Shown here: positions 13,143 to 14,689 of the stretch, one piece after another
How positions within the stretch are numbered: position 1 is the first letter of the stretch
Layout of the letters: every line of letters starts with the position of its first letter
Assembly: GCA_945483525.1 (NCBI GenBank)
Contig: CALYRV010000045.1
Location: 1-14,689, forward strand
DNA length: 14,689 bases
Direction of reading: 5' to 3'
Origin: an uncultured Verrucomicrobiota bacterium
Lineage (GTDB): Bacteria > Verrucomicrobiota > Kiritimatiellia > RFP12 > UBA1067
Program-made: the position numbers and the translations under genes
The notes under the pieces: model-generated
Seen by the model: the letters and a program-made list of their open reading frames with translations, nothing else
Told to the model about the DNA's origin: nothing
Databases searched by the model: none

Positions 13143-14569
13143 TGAAGCGTAAGATCCTGTTGCTGACGCCGCCGCTGTTGCAGACGAATTCGCCTTACCC
13201 GGCGACGATGCATCTCGCAGGTTGGCTTGATAAGCAAGGCGTCGCTTGGGAGCAGTGCGATCTTTCAATCAAAGTGGTCCGTGATATTCTGCTGAAATAC
13301 GGCGACGAGACCATGGAAGAGCTCCTGGAATTCCTCGGCGGTAACGCTCCGCCAGAGGCGAAGCGCGAGGCGAGCGAGATGATCGACGGACTCGCGATCT
13401 GGATCCGCGACGAGATCGATCCGGAATTTGGGTTCGGACGCTATGCCGAGGAAGCCTGTCGCCGCGTCGACGATTTCGTGGCGCTCGAGAAGCTCGTGCG
13501 TCGCCGGGGTGTGATCGATGCGCCGCTTCGCAAGCACTTGAAGGCGGCGATGGACGTGGCGAAACCCACTGAGGTCTGGGTGACGTGTCCGTTCCCCGGG
13601 ACTCTCGTCGGTGCTTTCAAGATCGCGAAATACGTGCGCGCACATTATCCGAAGGTGAAGCTTGCACTCGGCGGCGGATATGTGAACACTGAGCTTCGTT
13701 CGATGACGGACAAGCGTCCTTATCGGTATTTCGATGAGTTTCAGTTCGATTCGCCTTACACCGAACCTTTCGTTGCGCCCGATTACCGCGGTATCGACTG
13801 GAACGAATATTTCGATGTGGTCGAGACCGATAACTTCGTCACTAACCTCTGGAACTCCGGCAAATGGGTGAAACTGGTGATGGCGCAGGGTTGCTATTGG
13901 CACAAGTGCGCGTTCTGTGACGTCTGCCTTCCCTACATCGACAAGTTCCGGATGCCGTCCGCCGCCTCTATTGTTGACTGCATGGAGCGTTTCTCCGCGA
14001 ACCACCAACCACGAACCACGAACCACCAACCACCAATCTCTCGCTTTCATTTCGTGGACGAGGCGATGCCGCCTTCTTTGGTTCGTGGCGTATGCGAGGA
14101 GATTGTCCGACGCAAGCTGAAGGTCGAATGGTGGGGAAACGTGCGATTTGATGCGGCGTTTACGCCGTCCCTTGCCAAACTGATGGCGAAGGCGGGATGT
14201 ATCGCCGTCACTGGCGGCCTTGAATGTGCGAATGACCGACTCCTCAAGCTGATGAACAAGGGTATCACGCTTGCAGGGGCGGAGAAGGTGCTGAAGGCGT
14301 TCAAACGCGCAGGAATCCTCGTTCATACTTATCTTATGTACGATTTCCCGTCCGAAACCAAGTCGGAACAGAAGGGCGCCGAACGATATGTGAAGTCGTT
14401 GGCACGGCGCGGACTCATCCATTCGGCGTTCTGGCATCGCTTTGCGCTGACGGTTCATTCGCCGATTGTGAAGGATCCTGCGAAGTTCGGTATCCGCGTC
14501 ACTTTTGTCGCTCCGAAGCGTAAGGATCGTATTTTTGCGATTAATGAGCTTGATTTCGAGTATCGGTAG
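13142..14569 (+). CDS. Cobalamin-binding-type radical SAM protein
   Basis: A 475-residue protein. The N-terminal part (about 1-235) begins KRKILLLTPPLLQTNSPYPA, as in B12-binding-domain radical SAM proteins, and contains KVKLALGGGYVNTE, a Rossmann-like strand-turn. The SAM-cluster motif is C251-x4-C256-x2-C259 in QGCYWHKCAFCD, a variant of the canonical CX3CX2C that occurs in this subfamily. The barrel continues with FVDEAMPP, WGNVRFD, TGGLECANDRLLKLMNKGIT and a late YLMYDFPSET, all typical of the superfamily. Substrate unknown; no partner gene gives a clue. An insert ANHQPRTTNHQPPIS (about residues 286-300) is encoded by a heptamer array. The start overlaps the alr stop, so translation is coupled. 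Confidence 0.82.
   Translation: MKRKILLLTPPLLQTNSPYPATMHLAGWLDKQGVAWEQCDLSIKVVRDILLKYGDETMEELLEFLGGNAPPEAKREASEMIDGLAIWIRDEIDPEFGFGRYAEEACRRVDDFVALEKLVRRRGVIDAPLRKHLKAAMDVAKPTEVWVTCPFPGTLVGAFKIAKYVRAHYPKVKLALGGGYVNTELRSMTDKRPYRYFDEFQFDSPYTEPFVAPDYRGIDWNEYFDVVETDNFVTNLWNSGKWVKLVMAQGCYWHKCAFCDVCLPYIDKFRMPSAASIVDCMERFSANHQPRTTNHQPPISRFHFVDEAMPPSLVRGVCEEIVRRKLKVEWWGNVRFDAAFTPSLAKLMAKAGCIAVTGGLECANDRLLKLMNKGITLAGAEKVLKAFKRAGILVHTYLMYDFPSETKSEQKGAERYVKSLARRGLIHSAFWHRFALTVHSPIVKDPAKFGIRVTFVAPKRKDRIFAINELDFEYR
14000..14034 (+). repeat. Perfect-period heptamer array inside the radical SAM gene
   Basis: Five consecutive heptamers AACCACC, AACCACG, AACCACG, AACCACC, AACCACC differ only at the last base. 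Thirty-five bases, with G only in the third-to-last columns of two units. Translates as part of ANHQPRTTNHQPPIS between the third cluster cysteine and the FVDEAMPP strand, a position where relatives normally have a short loop. Confidence 0.93.
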
Positions 14570-14580
14570 CTTTTTCACCC

Positions 14581-14617
14581 TTATCCCACTTTTTCTGGGG
14601 TAATTTATCCCAGTTTT
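14581..14617 (+). terminator. Alternative-hairpin terminator-like element after the radical SAM gene
   Basis: Three segments follow one another: TTATCCCA (14581-14588), TGGGGTAA (14596-14603) and TTATCCCA (14605-14612). The middle one can pair with either neighbour. Pairing with the third gives CTGGG/CCCAG (14595-14599 with 14609-14613, nine-base loop) followed by TTTT, a weak intrinsic terminator; pairing with the first would prevent it. It lies 12 bases after the stop codon. The remaining bases to 14689 are T- and A-rich and hold nothing I can identify. Confidence 0.45.
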
Positions 14618-14689
14618 CAAAAAAGCCCAATAACACCCTATGAAAATTTATTTTCACACCCCTTCTTTTTCGTCGTAGACTTTTCCATC

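Noticed and set aside
10089..13268. A 1059-codon open frame on the minus strand spanning the glycosidase, alr and the start of the radical SAM gene (similar frames at 6575-7897 and 13265-14620)
   Set aside because: They lie in phase with strongly supported sense genes that simply avoid TTA, CTA and TCA; their translations are Arg/His-rich with no motif, and no ribosome-binding site or promoter is evident.
13892..13918. CX4CX2C cluster motif of the radical SAM protein as a loss of function
   Set aside because: The GCYW-x-x-CxFC form recurs in cobalamin-binding-type radical SAM proteins, so it is a known variant.
14000..14034. The AACCACC array as a CRISPR or att-site repeat
   Set aside because: Units are contiguous 7-base repeats without spacers and lie within an open, conserved coding frame.

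Overview
The window looks like chromosomal DNA of an uncultured, moderately GC-rich Gram-negative-type bacterium. An MsbA-type exporter, an AI-2E-family permease, a secreted family-2 glycosidase and a polysaccharide locus would suit a gut-associated member of the PVC group (for example Kiritimatiellae), but no rRNA or marker gene is present, so this placement is a low-confidence inference. All genes lie on the + strand except one toxin-antitoxin pair.

Region 1 (1-2035) is the end of a surface-polysaccharide locus: the C-terminal part of a CgeB-like glycosyltransferase cut by the window edge, an SGNH-type hydrolase-fold protein, and a left-handed beta-helix sugar N-acetyltransferase of the WlbB/FdtC type. 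These genes use TTA/CTA/TCA codons freely, unlike the genes further right.

Region 2 (2036-4850) is a rearranged patch built around one family-4 glycosyltransferase. A 5' fragment of a glycosyltransferase paralogue is followed by a ParE/Phd-type toxin-antitoxin module on the opposite strand, then an intact glycosyltransferase, an unrecognised membrane protein, and a 3' fragment of a further glycosyltransferase copy. The two fragments flank the patch and resemble the intact gene, which points to repeated duplication, insertion and deletion.

Region 3 (4851-6300) is a solitary AAA-type ATPase with a C-terminal nuclease-like DUF234 domain, driven by a near-consensus sigma70-type promoter.

Region 4 (6301-14569) reads as core-like genes in close order: ABC exporter, AI-2E-family permease, LacZ-like family-2 glycosidase, alanine racemase and a cobalamin-binding-type radical SAM protein. 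Spacing is tight (one zero gap, one TAATG overlap), so partial co-transcription is likely, although the functions do not form one obvious pathway.

The most unusual signal is a set of short C-rich, G-poor tandem arrays with 6- or 7-base period, placed inside otherwise conserved genes (exporter, alanine racemase, radical SAM; a degenerate one in the glycosyltransferase) and directly before the alanine racemase start codon. Each is tolerated in frame as a low-complexity surface insert, and each makes the template strand G-rich; the one in alanine racemase has a canonical G-quadruplex pattern. They resemble in style the short tandemly repeated repetitive (STRR) heptamers of cyanobacteria. A second theme is that several genes lack a Shine-Dalgarno sequence and have a -10-like box only 4-11 bases before the start codon, suggesting leaderless or near-leaderless mRNAs. 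I found no rRNA, tRNA, CRISPR array or complete insertion sequence.
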